The notes under the pieces were generated by a model. That model had not been told where the DNA came from. It did no database searches and was given only the letters and a program-made list of their open reading frames with translations. From JBOGCH01 sp051656645 (lineage in GTDB: Bacteria; Bacteroidota; Bacteroidia; Bacteroidales; Marinifilaceae), in assembly GCA_051656645.1 (NCBI GenBank), contig JBOGCH010000040.1:189550-253549 (forward strand): a stretch of DNA of 64,000 nucleotides, read 5' to 3'. Numbering within the stretch: the stretch's first letter is position 1; the number at the start of each line of letters is the position of its first letter. Shown one piece after another: positions 9,676 to 19,532 of the stretch. A program made the position numbers and the translations under genes.

Positions 9676-9716
9676 ATAGCGTATTACAAAAGCAATAAGC
9701 AATTGTAATACGCTAT
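9676..9716 (-). terminator. terminator of the porin/asparaginase/Dcu operon
   Basis: 14-bp perfect stem (9676-9689 with 9703-9716), with a T-run on the minus strand after the stem, 43 bp past the porin stop codon. Confidence 0.85.
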
Positions 9717-9758
9717 ATTTTTACTCTTTATAAAGTAGAGTTATCGTATCATATTGTA

Positions 9759-10994
9759 TTAGAATACAGGGATTTTATAAACAAATCCAAGCTCCATACG
9801 TTGTGGATTAATATTAGAGAAACTTGACGCTTTACTTGTATAGTCAATTGATCGTCCAATATAAGTTAAGAAGAAGTGTAAATTTGAGTTCTCAACAGGA
9901 TAGTATTCAACTCCACCAATATAACCCCAAGCAGTACGATATTTACCTTTTTCAAGATATCCTTCATCAGAGATCTCTAGATCTTTACGTAAGTTTGCAG
10001 TTTCATACATTCCTTTCACAAATAAATTTAGTTCTGGAAGTACTCTAAAGTTACATTTGTATACAAGTGACATGTAACGAGTATCCAATGCAGTTGCATC
10101 TAACCCAACGTTATTCATTAATCCTGTCATAATACCTGTACGGTCAACACCTTCGTTACTCCACATAAAGTCAAAGAACATATTGAATTTACCAAAATTC
10201 ACTTGGTTACCAATTGCATAGTAGAACCAGTTACGGAATTCTGTTTGGTGCATAACAGATGCAGACCAACGTGTTTGCCAAACATCATCGAAGAAATTAC
10301 CATTCCAGTTTAATACATAGCCAAGAGGTACTTTAGCTCGTTTAAGATCTGCCAAAGTTAAGTTATCACCATTTCCGTAACCATATTGGTCAAGGAATGA
10401 ACCATTTAAACTATTTAATACTTGAAATTTCACTTGTTGCGTTCCTAAGAAGTCATATCCAAATTCGATACCAGTCATATAATTACTCATATACTCGATA
10501 ATATCGCTGTATTGATAAATCTCAATAGGATTTAAGTCAAATTCAAAACCACCAAATGCTGCGCATTGTTTACCCGCAAACATATAAAAGTCAGGAGTAA
10601 AACGGAAACCTACAGCTGCATAATCTAATGAATTCGGTACATTATCCAATGATTGAGCATTGTTAGGGCGATTTAAACGTTGACGATATCTATAAAAAAT
10701 ACGGTCAGTGATATTACCCATTGCCTCAATTCGTAGTTGGTTAAAACGGAAATTCATATCTTGATCCATTGCTGGGCCAAGTAAATAATCAGACATTCCG
10801 TCTTTTCCACCTTGTCCAAAATATCCATTAAAACTTGCTTGAGTATTAAGATAAAGATTGAATGCATCAGTCTTTTTCTCAATCTTCATTACTCTTTCCA
10901 TTAATGAAGGTTCTCGTTTACCTCCCATTCTTTGAGCGTCTGCATAACCCCATCCACATGTGAATAGAACTACTAATGCCAAAAATTTCTTCAT
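9759..10994 (-). CDS. outer-membrane porin, phosphate-selective-porin-like
   Basis: 411 residues with a signal peptide (about 1-20, ending ADAQ) and many alternating aromatic/polar strands. The protein ends in ...FVYKIPVF with a terminal Phe, typical of outer-membrane beta-barrels. The overall pattern resembles the OprO/P porin group of Bacteroidota. It lies downstream of asparaginase and the Dcu antiporter on the same strand, so it probably admits small anions or amino acids for that pathway. Confidence 0.75.
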   Translation of the reverse strand: MKKFLALVVLFTCGWGYADAQRMGGKREPSLMERVMKIEKKTDAFNLYLNTQASFNGYFGQGGKDGMSDYLLGPAMDQDMNFRFNQLRIEAMGNITDRIFYRYRQRLNRPNNAQSLDNVPNSLDYAAVGFRFTPDFYMFAGKQCAAFGGFEFDLNPIEIYQYSDIIEYMSNYMTGIEFGYDFLGTQQVKFQVLNSLNGSFLDQYGYGNGDNLTLADLKRAKVPLGYVLNWNGNFFDDVWQTRWSASVMHQTEFRNWFYYAIGNQVNFGKFNMFFDFMWSNEGVDRTGIMTGLMNNVGLDATALDTRYMSLVYKCNFRVLPELNLFVKGMYETANLRKDLEISDEGYLEKGKYRTAWGYIGGVEYYPVENSNLHFFLTYIGRSIDYTSKASSFSNINPQRMELGFVYKIPVF

Positions 10995-11067
10995 ACTATG
11001 TCATTATTTTTATTACTACTAACATCTTTAATGTTCATACCCGCTAGTCAGTAACATGAATAACTAC

Positions 11068-12129
11068 TTAGTAATTATTGAAATAACCTTGAATTACTTT
11101 ATAATCTTGTGTTTTAGTAAGTGCAAGCATTAATAGTATTCTTGCTTTTTGTGGGTTAAGTTCTTGCGAAGCAACAAATCCATATTGTGCATCATCAACT
11201 TCATTATCTAATGATGTTGGACCTGTAGGGACGCGACTTGAGCGCACCACTAACATTCCACCTTTAGATGCAGCAACTAATTTATCAAAGATGTTTTTGT
11301 GGATATTACCATTTCCAACACCTGCATGAACAACTCCTTGGTAACCGTTTTGGATTAAAGCTTCAAGACCAACAGCTTCAACATTCGAGTAACTGTAAAT
11401 AATACCTACCTTAGGCAATGATACCAATGTAGAAACATCAAATACTGATTTCGATGTATGTATTTTATCAGAACTTGCATTGTAGAAAGTTTTACTGTTT
11501 AATACATAACCTAAAGCACCTGAATTTGGCGATTGGAAAGCTTGTACATCAACAGTATTCATTTTCATTGCACCATGTGCACCTAGAATGCTACCATTCA
11601 TAACAATTAATACACCGCGTCCTGTTGATTGAGGAGATGCTGCTGTTACTACTGCATTGTAAAGATTCAATGGTCCATCAGCACTTAACGCTGTAGACGG
11701 ACGCATTGCTCCAACAAGTACAACTGGTTTATCACTCTTCACAGTCAAATTTAAGAAATAAGCAGTTTCTTCCATTGTGTCGGTTCCGTGAGTAATAACA
11801 ATACCATCACAAGTACTTGTTTTTAATAATTGATTGATTTTGTTTGCTAAAGTAAGCCAAACATCATCTGTCATATCCTGTGAACCAATTCTTACAATCT
11901 GCTCTCCTGTTACATTAGCAATATTCTTTATCTCAGGTACCGCATCAAGTAAAGTACCAATAGCAACTTGACCTGCAGTATAATTTGTCCCTGTTGAACT
12001 ACTACCTGTTCCGGCAATAGTACCTCCGGTTGCTAAGATATGAATATTAGGAAGTTTTTGTGCAGTAGCGCTCATCATGGAAACGATAAGCAATAATGCA
12101 ATTAAAGTAAAATGTCTAAGTGTTTTCAT
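11068..12129 (-). CDS. ansB: periplasmic type II L-asparaginase
   Basis: 353 residues with a signal peptide (about 1-23). ILATGGTIAGTG carries the first catalytic Thr and HGTDTMEETA the second Thr-Asp motif. Both are standard for bacterial asparaginase II, which hydrolyses asparagine to aspartate and ammonia. Signal peptide and family length support a periplasmic enzyme. Together with the C4-dicarboxylate antiporter it would feed aspartate to fumarate respiration. Confidence 0.92.
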   Translation of the reverse strand: MKTLRHFTLIALLLIVSMMSATAQKLPNIHILATGGTIAGTGSSSTGTNYTAGQVAIGTLLDAVPEIKNIANVTGEQIVRIGSQDMTDDVWLTLANKINQLLKTSTCDGIVITHGTDTMEETAYFLNLTVKSDKPVVLVGAMRPSTALSADGPLNLYNAVVTAASPQSTGRGVLIVMNGSILGAHGAMKMNTVDVQAFQSPNSGALGYVLNSKTFYNASSDKIHTSKSVFDVSTLVSLPKVGIIYSYSNVEAVGLEALIQNGYQGVVHAGVGNGNIHKNIFDKLVAASKGGMLVVRSSRVPTGPTSLDNEVDDAQYGFVASQELNPQKARILLMLALTKTQDYKVIQGYFNNY

Positions 12130-12162
12130 AACTTTTTGTTTGGTTTAGTTGATTTAATTTTA

Positions 12163-13476
12163 TTATCTAAAGAATTGTACTAACAATAATCCTGTCCCCA
12201 CGGACACTCCTGTTGCAATTAATCCCGGTAACATAAACGAGTGATTTAGCACATATTTACCGATATGCGTAGATCCTGTTCGGTCAAAATTAATTGCAGC
12301 AACAACTGTCGGATAGTTAGGTATAAAGAAATATCCATTCACAGCAGGAAACATTGCTATCAACATAAATGGCGATATTCCAAGTGCAATACCTAAAGGC
12401 ATTAAAGCTCTAACAGTAGCCGCTTGACTATATAACAATATTGACATCACGAAAAGAGCTATTCCAAATAACCATGGCATCTGCGTAACAACATTTTCAA
12501 TTGCGCCTTTTAATGCCACCATATTTCCTTGTAGAAATGTATCTCCCATCCATGCAATACCAAAAATTGCTACAACAGCCTGCATTCCTGCGGAGAATAC
12601 GTTTCCTTGTGCTGCTTTTGTTGCATTAGCACGCGTAATTAACAATATTAAAGCCGCTGCAGAGAGCATTAACACTTCAATAATAATAGACATTCCCAAT
12701 GTAACCGTCTTGCCATCTATAACATAGCTTGGTCTTAAACTCTCAAAAGAACCAAAAACCACAATTCCCACAGTTGCTAGAACGAAGATAATGATAGAAA
12801 CTAACGCCAATCGTTCGTTTTGTACCACAGCCGATTTAAACGTATCCTTTTGGATTAATCCCTCTTTCAAGCGACGTAGGTACTCTGGATCTTGCTCCAA
12901 ATCCTTTCCTACCCTTAAAGAAAATAATGCCCCAACAAACACTCCTAAAAGCGTAGATGGCACAGAAATCATAAGAATATCCATTAGCGACAAGTCATAC
13001 CCTGTCAATAATCCTAGTAGTGCAACTGTAGCCGCCGAGATAGGACTCGCTGTAATAGCCTGTTGCGATGCAATTACTGAAATTCCTAAAGGACGTTCCG
13101 GACGTATTTTCGTTTCCTGTGCAACCTCTGCAATAACTGGTAGTACAGAATATGCAACGTGTCCAGTTCCTGCGATAAAGGAAAAGAAATAAGTTACAAA
13201 TGGACTTAGTATTGTAATCTTGTGAGGATTTTTTCGCAGTAACTTCTCTGCAACCTTTACCATCAAATCCAAACCTCCTGCCGCTTGCATACAGGCAGCA
13301 GCGGTAATAACAGCCACAATCATCAACATTACATCAATTGGAGGAGACGTTGGTTGTAATCCAAACACAAACGTTAGGATTGCCATACCTAAACCACCCA
13401 TAACTCCCAATCCGATACCTCCAACGCGTGCACCGATGATAATAGCTAAAAGAACAAAAGCAAGTTGTAGTGCCAT
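12163..13476 (-). CDS. anaerobic C4-dicarboxylate antiporter, DcuA/DcuB family
   Basis: 437 residues, strongly hydrophobic with about ten or more transmembrane helices. Sequence around GTGHVAYSVLPVIAEV and IRPERPLGISVIASQQAITASP is typical of Dcu transporters. It exchanges fumarate, malate or aspartate for succinate. It is the first gene of the unit with asparaginase and porin; spacings are 33 and 73 bp. Confidence 0.92.
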   Translation of the reverse strand: MALQLAFVLLAIIIGARVGGIGLGVMGGLGMAILTFVFGLQPTSPPIDVMLMIVAVITAAACMQAAGGLDLMVKVAEKLLRKNPHKITILSPFVTYFFSFIAGTGHVAYSVLPVIAEVAQETKIRPERPLGISVIASQQAITASPISAATVALLGLLTGYDLSLMDILMISVPSTLLGVFVGALFSLRVGKDLEQDPEYLRRLKEGLIQKDTFKSAVVQNERLALVSIIIFVLATVGIVVFGSFESLRPSYVIDGKTVTLGMSIIIEVLMLSAAALILLITRANATKAAQGNVFSAGMQAVVAIFGIAWMGDTFLQGNMVALKGAIENVVTQMPWLFGIALFVMSILLYSQAATVRALMPLGIALGISPFMLIAMFPAVNGYFFIPNYPTVVAAINFDRTGSTHIGKYVLNHSFMLPGLIATGVSVGTGLLLVQFFR

Positions 13477-13633
13477 AATTTATAATTTAATCAACGTAAA
13501 AATTTTACCCTTTAGTAGTCATAAAGGTTTCAAAGACTTAATTAAATAATCCTATTTCTTGACCGTTTCGAAAAAAAAAACCACTTTTGTAATAATCTTA
13601 AAAAGACAGCTTTAATAATTAAAAACGACAAAA

Positions 13634-14329
13634 ATGAGAACGAGAACAAACATTAGCATGCTACTCATTGTAGTTGGTCTCTTTACCACAATGAGTTCAT
13701 GCTTTAAAACAGAAGATCCTGAATTTGGCCTTTATACCGGCGAATTCTATATTATTCAACAAAACAGAGCAGACGGGTCAAAAACATTTAAACCCTTCGC
13801 TTTCTTTCAACTTAATGAAGACGCTGCATCCACTCCAATCTTTGCTAGTGCAGAAAATGGTTTCGAGACTCTTACATTAAATAAGATCACCAATAGTATA
13901 TATGTTACGGCCGAGTATCAGTACGTATCATTTAATACTTTGCCTATGGATAACTTTGTCATTAAAGCACAAAATCTTTCCAATGAAGCATTCACAAAGG
14001 AGATTCCTTACAGTTCTGTCACTATAGCAGATACACTGGGAACTATGAGGATTACCGATGCTAAATACAACGGTAGTAGTCTTTCTTTTAAAATGAACGA
14101 TGTTGCTAAAGCTTCATCATATGCAGTTATTTGTTACAGCAATAAATCGAAATTACGCTACCGTTTCCCATTTACTTACGAAGCGAACAAAACTGTTTCC
14201 CTAAGTCAATTAGTGAGCAACGAGGTTTATGAATTAAAGATTGCTGCAGGTAATACAAAAGGAGTATATCTTGAATATGATCTTTTCCCTATAACAGCTG
14301 GGACGCCATATCAAGATATTATCGATTAA
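13634..14329 (+). CDS. predicted lipoprotein of unknown function
   Basis: 231 residues. The N-terminal hydrophobic segment ends in a lipobox-like MSSC, so the mature protein should start at Cys23 or close by. No enzyme motif was recognised; the sequence is beta-rich. It is monocistronic and convergent with brnQ. Confidence 0.75.
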   Translation: MRTRTNISMLLIVVGLFTTMSSCFKTEDPEFGLYTGEFYIIQQNRADGSKTFKPFAFFQLNEDAASTPIFASAENGFETLTLNKITNSIYVTAEYQYVSFNTLPMDNFVIKAQNLSNEAFTKEIPYSSVTIADTLGTMRITDAKYNGSSLSFKMNDVAKASSYAVICYSNKSKLRYRFPFTYEANKTVSLSQLVSNEVYELKIAAGNTKGVYLEYDLFPITAGTPYQDIID

Positions 14330-14335
14330 TCAAAT

Positions 14336-14364
14336 AAAAAGGAGCAATTAATTTGCTCCTTTTT
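14336..14364. terminator. bidirectional terminator overlapping the end of brnQ
   Basis: 12-bp stem (14336-14347 with 14353-14364) around a 5-nt loop. The last codons and stop of brnQ lie inside it. Confidence 0.85.
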
Positions 14365-15622
14365 TTATTTTCTCAACAGCATAGGTTATTAATAGAGCCA
14401 GGATTGTAGGAATAGTCCATGCAAATCCTTCCTCTGCCAATGGCAAATAATTTATAGCCGTGGTCAACATTGGTACATCAAAATAATTGTGGCTAACATC
14501 TATTACAGATATCGCAATAGCTACTCCACACCCTACTCTATATAACAAGTGACTCTTTACTCCAAATATATTCAAGAGTATCAGCAATATTGTAACCGGA
14601 TATAATATCATTAATATAGGAACAGAAAGCTGAATAATGTAGTCTACACCATTTATTGCTATTAGCGCAGAGAAGGCCGAGCAAATAATAACCCACCATC
14701 TATATGGTACCTTTGTAAAACGAGCAAACCAATCCGATGCTAGTGCGACAAGGCCTATTGACGTTGTTAAACAAGCAACAGACACACACAAGCCAAACGC
14801 AATCTTACCCATTTCTCCTAAGGTTGCCTGTGATATATGAAGTGATATTTTTGTAGTACTATTTAGTACCTCAGGACTTACACTTGCCACTTGTGCACCA
14901 AGGAAAGTCAACACAAAATAAATTACGCCAAGCAAACAAGCTGCTATCACACTCGCACCACCCAAAAATTTTCTCTGAGCAGAAATCGTGGTAACACCTT
15001 TAGATTTTAATCCACTAACAATAATAACTCCAAACAATACAGAAGCAAGCGCATCCATCGTTTGGTATCCATTAACTAAACCAAATGCAAAATTACTCGA
15101 TTCAATTCTCGAAGCCTCAGTTATGTCACCTCCAGATGTAAAACCCACAAAAGCTACAACACCAAGAATCAATAAAATTATAGGCGTTAAAAACTTTCCA
15201 ATTATATCAGTAATCTTAGTTTCCTTAATTACTAAAAACACTGTAATTGCAAAAAAGATAACCGATGACCATATTGGCGACGCATCATTAAATAAAGGCT
15301 GCACCCCCATTTCGTATGTCGTCGAGGCTGTACGCGGAATAGCAAATAGTGGTCCAATTACCAATATTAATAACGTACAATAGATTGTATTAAAACGCGG
15401 AGATACTTTTGATGCAAAATCCTCTAATTTACCACATTTTGTAAATGCCAAAACACCTAACAACGGTAATCCAACCCCAGTAATCAAAAATCCTATACTA
15501 GCAACTAACCACGATGTTCCGGTATTATAACCTATCGAAGGAGGAAACATTAAATTCCCAGCTCCAAAAAACATAGCAAAAAGTGCAAGTCCAAGTACAA
15601 AAATCTCTTTCTTTGTTCTCAT
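14348..15622 (-). CDS. brnQ: branched-chain amino acid transporter, BrnQ/LIVCS family
   Basis: 424 residues with about twelve hydrophobic segments. The N-terminal FALFFGAGN-like motif (MFFGAGNLMFPPSIGY) is diagnostic of LIVCS carriers, which import Leu/Ile/Val with Na+ or H+. It is a single gene. Its stop codon lies within the downstream hairpin loop. Confidence 0.92.
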   Translation of the reverse strand: MRTKKEIFVLGLALFAMFFGAGNLMFPPSIGYNTGTSWLVASIGFLITGVGLPLLGVLAFTKCGKLEDFASKVSPRFNTIYCTLLILVIGPLFAIPRTASTTYEMGVQPLFNDASPIWSSVIFFAITVFLVIKETKITDIIGKFLTPIILLILGVVAFVGFTSGGDITEASRIESSNFAFGLVNGYQTMDALASVLFGVIIVSGLKSKGVTTISAQRKFLGGASVIAACLLGVIYFVLTFLGAQVASVSPEVLNSTTKISLHISQATLGEMGKIAFGLCVSVACLTTSIGLVALASDWFARFTKVPYRWWVIICSAFSALIAINGVDYIIQLSVPILMILYPVTILLILLNIFGVKSHLLYRVGCGVAIAISVIDVSHNYFDVPMLTTAINYLPLAEEGFAWTIPTILALLITYAVEKIKKGAN

Positions 15623-15753
15623 ATGTTTCTATTATTTCTTATCAAACTATTTATAGAATCACTAGTCTATAAGCCACTCTTCATGCAAATATACTTATTA
15701 TCAACTCTATCCGCTAATTATACGGTTTCTCCTTAAATTTATTTATAAAAAAA

Positions 15754-15777
15754 GAGGATATTCATACGAATATCCTC
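15754..15777 (-). terminator. ackA terminator
   Basis: 10-bp stem, 4-nt loop, with a run of seven T on the minus strand after it; 24 bp past the ackA stop. Confidence 0.88.
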
Positions 15778-15800
15778 CTCTTTATCTGATATATAAAACC

Positions 15801-17000
15801 TTATTTAACAAGATTCTTTGTATCTGTTGCTATTACAAGTTCCTCATCAGTAGTAATTGTCATTACCGTTACTTTAGAGTTTTCCTTAGAAATAATCTTA
15901 TCTTGGCCCAATAGTTTATCGTTTGTTTCCGCATCAAAATCAACACCCACAAAACTTAAACCATTACATACTTGTTCACGCACATAGTAGTTATTCTCAC
16001 CAATACCTCCGGTAAAGATAATTAAATCAACTCCATTAAGCGCAGCGATATATGATCCGATATATTTCTTTACGTTGTAATTAAACACATCAAGAGCCAA
16101 TTGAGCACGCTCATTCCCTTGTTCTGCAGCAGTTCCCAATTCTCTAAAATCCGACGACACTCCCGAAATTCCAAGAACTCCCGATTTTTTATTAGTCAAA
16201 GTTGTTGCCTCAAGAGTTGTTAACTCCTCTTTATCGCAAATATACAACAATGCACCTAAGTCTAAATCACCTGTACGCGATCCCATAACTAAACCGGCAA
16301 CAGGAGTAAAGCCCATGGACGTATCAACCGACTTGCCATATTCAATTGCAGTAATTGACGAACCGTTTCCAAGGTGACATGTAATAATTTTCTTCTCCTC
16401 AATATTCCATCCAAGAATATCACATGCTTTCTCTGCTACAAACTTATGCGAAGTTCCGTGGAAACCATAACGTCTAATACCATATTTTTCATAGTATTCA
16501 TAAGGTAAGCCATAGATATACGCTTTTGGTGGCAAAGTTTGGTGGAAAGATGTATCGAACACAGCAACCTGAGGTACTTCAGGCAGTAAACGTTCCATTG
16601 TATCTATCCCTTTTAAATGAGCAGGATTATGCAATGGAGCAATTTCACAACATTTCTTTATTTTCGCCTTCGCATCCGCGTCAATTATAACACTCTTCGA
16701 GAAATATTCTCCTCCATGCGCAATACGGTGTCCAACAGCATTAATCTCATTCAAAGATGTAATAACCCCGTGATTAGGATCTACTAATGCCTTTAATATT
16801 AAGTCCATCCCCACAACATGGTCCGCAATTACTTGCTCAACTTCATAATTACTCTTTCCGCTAGGCTTATGAGTAAAAATTCCCATCGGCAAACCGATTT
16901 TTTCCACTAATCCCTTTGCTAACAACACCGGCTCTTCTTTCATATCAAGAAGTTGATATTTAATTGAAGAACTACCGCAATTTAAAACTAAAATATTCAT
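15801..17000 (-). CDS. ackA: acetate kinase
   Basis: 399 residues, normal length. It has MNILVLNCGSSSIKYQLL at the N-terminus, RYGFHGTSHKFV and HLGNGSSITAI phosphate-binding signatures and the C-terminal FTGGIGEN. It makes ATP and acetate from acetyl phosphate. It lies downstream of pta on the same strand, 173 bp apart with a stem-loop between them. Confidence 0.97.
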   Translation of the reverse strand: MNILVLNCGSSSIKYQLLDMKEEPVLLAKGLVEKIGLPMGIFTHKPSGKSNYEVEQVIADHVVGMDLILKALVDPNHGVITSLNEINAVGHRIAHGGEYFSKSVIIDADAKAKIKKCCEIAPLHNPAHLKGIDTMERLLPEVPQVAVFDTSFHQTLPPKAYIYGLPYEYYEKYGIRRYGFHGTSHKFVAEKACDILGWNIEEKKIITCHLGNGSSITAIEYGKSVDTSMGFTPVAGLVMGSRTGDLDLGALLYICDKEELTTLEATTLTNKKSGVLGISGVSSDFRELGTAAEQGNERAQLALDVFNYNVKKYIGSYIAALNGVDLIIFTGGIGENNYYVREQVCNGLSFVGVDFDAETNDKLLGQDKIISKENSKVTVMTITTDEELVIATDTKNLVK

Positions 17001-17110
17001 TTTATTTGATGTTATAATAACTTTAGATATTTATTGGCATGCATGGTGCTATCTTATCCAGACGCTTGCCACAATAAAGTATGTCAATAAAATGATAATA
17101 TACGTAGAAG

Positions 17111-17150
17111 ATACGATTAGGGTTTGTCTTACGCCAAATCCTAATCGTAT
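17111..17150. other. stem-loop between pta and ackA
   Basis: 11-bp stem (17111-17121 with 17140-17150), extendable by a G-T pair. The T-rich side is on the plus strand, so on the minus strand it may act as an attenuator or RNA-stability element rather than a full terminator. Confidence 0.55.
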
Positions 17151-17173
17151 ATAAATTTTTATTTATATGCTAA

Positions 17174-18175
17174 TTATAATCCGGCAGCCTGATTAGCAGT
17201 AATAGCTACTAGATTTACAATATCGCTTACTGAACAACCGCGAGATAAATCGTTTATCGGCGCTGCCATTCCTTGTAAAATTGGTCCTACAGCTTCAGCT
17301 CCTGCAATACGTTGCACAAGTTTATATGCAATATTACCAACTTCTAATGTAGGGAAAACCAAAACATTCGCATTTCCGGCAACAGGACTTCCTGGAGCTT
17401 TACTCTGCCCAATAGCTGGTACAATAGCAGCATCTGCTTGCATCTCACCATCTATCATCACGTCTGGAGCCATTTCTTTAGCAATCTTAGTTGCTTCAAC
17501 AACTTTATCCACCATTTCGTGTTTTGCCGATCCTTTTGTTGAGAAGCTCAACATGGCAACACGTGGTTCAATCTTAGCTATCGCTTTTGCTGTCCGAGCT
17601 GTAGCAACTGCAATCTGAGCCAACTCCTCTGCTGTTGGATTTGGGTGCACGGCACAGTCAGCAAATACCAATAGTCCGTTATCGCCAAATTCAGGCTTGT
17701 CAGTAATCATTAAAAACGCTCCCGATACCACCGAGATTCCAGGTAATGTTTTCACAATCTGGAATGCAGGACGCAATACATCGCCTGTCGCATTCTGCGC
17801 TCCGGCAACTTCTCCGTCAGCATCTCCGCTCTTAATCATCAATGTAGCTAAATACAACGGATCCTCAACCAACTTCTCAGCTTGCTCAGGAGTCATTCCT
17901 TTAGATTTACGTAACTCTACTAATAGATTTACATAATCTGCTTTTTTCGCATGATTTTTTGGATCTATAACAGTAGCTTTATCTAAATTCGATAAATTAA
18001 ACTTCTCTGCTAAAGCTTTAACCTCATCCGGATTACCAATTAGGATTACATCCGCCAAACCTTCAGCTATAATCTGATCTGCTGCCTGAATAGTACGTTC
18101 CTCTGTCCCTTCAGGTAAAACAATGCGTTTGCGTTGTTTCTTCGCGTTTTCTTTAATTTTTTCTAATAATTCCAT
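17174..18175 (-). CDS. pta: phosphate acetyltransferase
   Basis: 333 residues, the short (PTA_PTB-only) form without the N-terminal DRTGG extension. Motifs include RIVLPEGTEERT, ATVIDP, MLSFSTKGSAKH and NVLVFPTLEVGNIAYKLVQR. It converts acetyl-CoA to acetyl phosphate for AckA. Confidence 0.96.
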   Translation of the reverse strand: MELLEKIKENAKKQRKRIVLPEGTEERTIQAADQIIAEGLADVILIGNPDEVKALAEKFNLSNLDKATVIDPKNHAKKADYVNLLVELRKSKGMTPEQAEKLVEDPLYLATLMIKSGDADGEVAGAQNATGDVLRPAFQIVKTLPGISVVSGAFLMITDKPEFGDNGLLVFADCAVHPNPTAEELAQIAVATARTAKAIAKIEPRVAMLSFSTKGSAKHEMVDKVVEATKIAKEMAPDVMIDGEMQADAAIVPAIGQSKAPGSPVAGNANVLVFPTLEVGNIAYKLVQRIAGAEAVGPILQGMAAPINDLSRGCSVSDIVNLVAITANQAAGL

Positions 18176-18254
18176 TATATATGTCTATCTATATTGTAAA
18201 TCAATAAGTTAGTTAAAAATCTCCCAATTGAATTACAAAAGTATAAATAATACA

Positions 18255-18284
18255 AAAGAGTTCCAAAGTAACTCGGAACTCTTT
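18255..18284 (-). terminator. pfk terminator
   Basis: 10-bp stem (18255-18264 with 18275-18284), 18 bp after the phosphofructokinase stop. Confidence 0.75.
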
Positions 18285-18301
18285 GTAAAAATATTTAGGT
18301 A

Positions 18302-19519
18302 TTACCAATTTAAAATGTTTGCATACTCGTATTCTTCCGGATTAGGCAAGAATTCTTTAGCCGCTTCCCTATCTTCAGGGGTAAGGTAATATATTTCATC
18401 AGTAAGTGCCATCTTCACCTCTTCCCTATCCATATTCACCAATCGCGTTTTAATTTTTCCTTGCTCATCCTCTACGTCTTTCAAGTACACAGGGATAATA
18501 TTGCTTTCCAAATCCATTGCTACCATACATCCTGAGTGTCCGTCATCGTACAATTTCTTAACACCCATACCCAATGCAGTACAATACGTTAAGTCAAATC
18601 CACATGGATCAACACAACGTAAAGAATATCCCACTTCAACAGGTCTACTAACAATATTAATTCCTAGGTCTTTTAATCTTGCACGCAACAACTTGTTCAA
18701 GATATGAGCCTTACTAATTTCACTTAACTCCGGATGTCCGTGAGCATCGTAATCAAATACAATTCCACTCGATGCAATATCCTCATCTGAAAGGAAATGA
18801 AAAATACCCTCACTCACAACTGTTACCCCCGGTTTAATGCCCATTAAACGTCTTTTCACCATTGACGATATACCCAATCGTATAATCTTATCAATTGTAA
18901 TCTGCGTTTTATTAAACATCTCAGGAATAATAATCATTGATGCATGGATCCCTTTTCCTATTTCATAAGCTAAGTGTCCGGCCTCACGTCCCATTGACAT
19001 CATAAAATACCAATTCTGAGTTGTCGATGCTTCAGCTTTGATTATTTTACCAATATTAATACCCATTTCTTTTGCCGATGTAAAACCAAATGTCGGTACC
19101 CCTTCAGGTAACGGAAGGTCATTATCTATCGTCTTAGGAACATGAATATTCTTAATCGCAATATTATTAGACTGTAAATATTTCGTTAATCGGTTTGCAG
19201 TAGATGCAGTATCGTCTCCGCCAACAGTAACAAGTAAATCAATCCCTTCTTTAACAAACAAACGAGTATTAAAGTCAGAATCTTTGGGTTTAAAGCGACT
19301 CATTTTAACGGCCGATCCACCGCGTGTAAAAATCTCATCTGCTTTCTCATACGTTAATGCCTCAATCTCCGCATCCTCAGAGAATAAACCTTTATACCCC
19401 TCATGCACGGCTAACACTCTATAACCGCTCTTTAAAAATACTTTTGTCACTGAAGCTACCACCGTGTTAATACCCGGTGCCGGACCTCCGCCACACAAAA
19501 TTGCTACTGTCTTCATCAA
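18302..19519 (-). CDS. 6-phosphofructokinase, probably pyrophosphate-dependent
   Basis: 405 residues. ILCGGGPAPGIN is the phosphate loop. TVGGDDTAS and PKTIDNDLPLP replace the ATP-enzyme GGDGS/GT and PGTIDND motifs: the second Asp and the Lys mark PPi-dependent enzymes. It phosphorylates fructose-6-phosphate reversibly. It is 13 bp downstream of pgi and probably co-transcribed with it. Confidence 0.9.
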   Translation of the reverse strand: MMKTVAILCGGGPAPGINTVVASVTKVFLKSGYRVLAVHEGYKGLFSEDAEIEALTYEKADEIFTRGGSAVKMSRFKPKDSDFNTRLFVKEGIDLLVTVGGDDTASTANRLTKYLQSNNIAIKNIHVPKTIDNDLPLPEGVPTFGFTSAKEMGINIGKIIKAEASTTQNWYFMMSMGREAGHLAYEIGKGIHASMIIIPEMFNKTQITIDKIIRLGISSMVKRRLMGIKPGVTVVSEGIFHFLSDEDIASSGIVFDYDAHGHPELSEISKAHILNKLLRARLKDLGINIVSRPVEVGYSLRCVDPCGFDLTYCTALGMGVKKLYDDGHSGCMVAMDLESNIIPVYLKDVEDEQGKIKTRLVNMDREEVKMALTDEIYYLTPEDREAAKEFLPNPEEYEYANILNW

Positions 19520-19532
19520 TGCTATAATAATA

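Noticed and set aside
9513..9698. 61-codon ORF in the intergenic region
   Set aside because: No protein-like composition and its end lies in the porin operon terminator.
17111..17150. pta terminator
   Set aside because: The T-run is on the wrong strand for pta; listed as a stem-loop of uncertain role.
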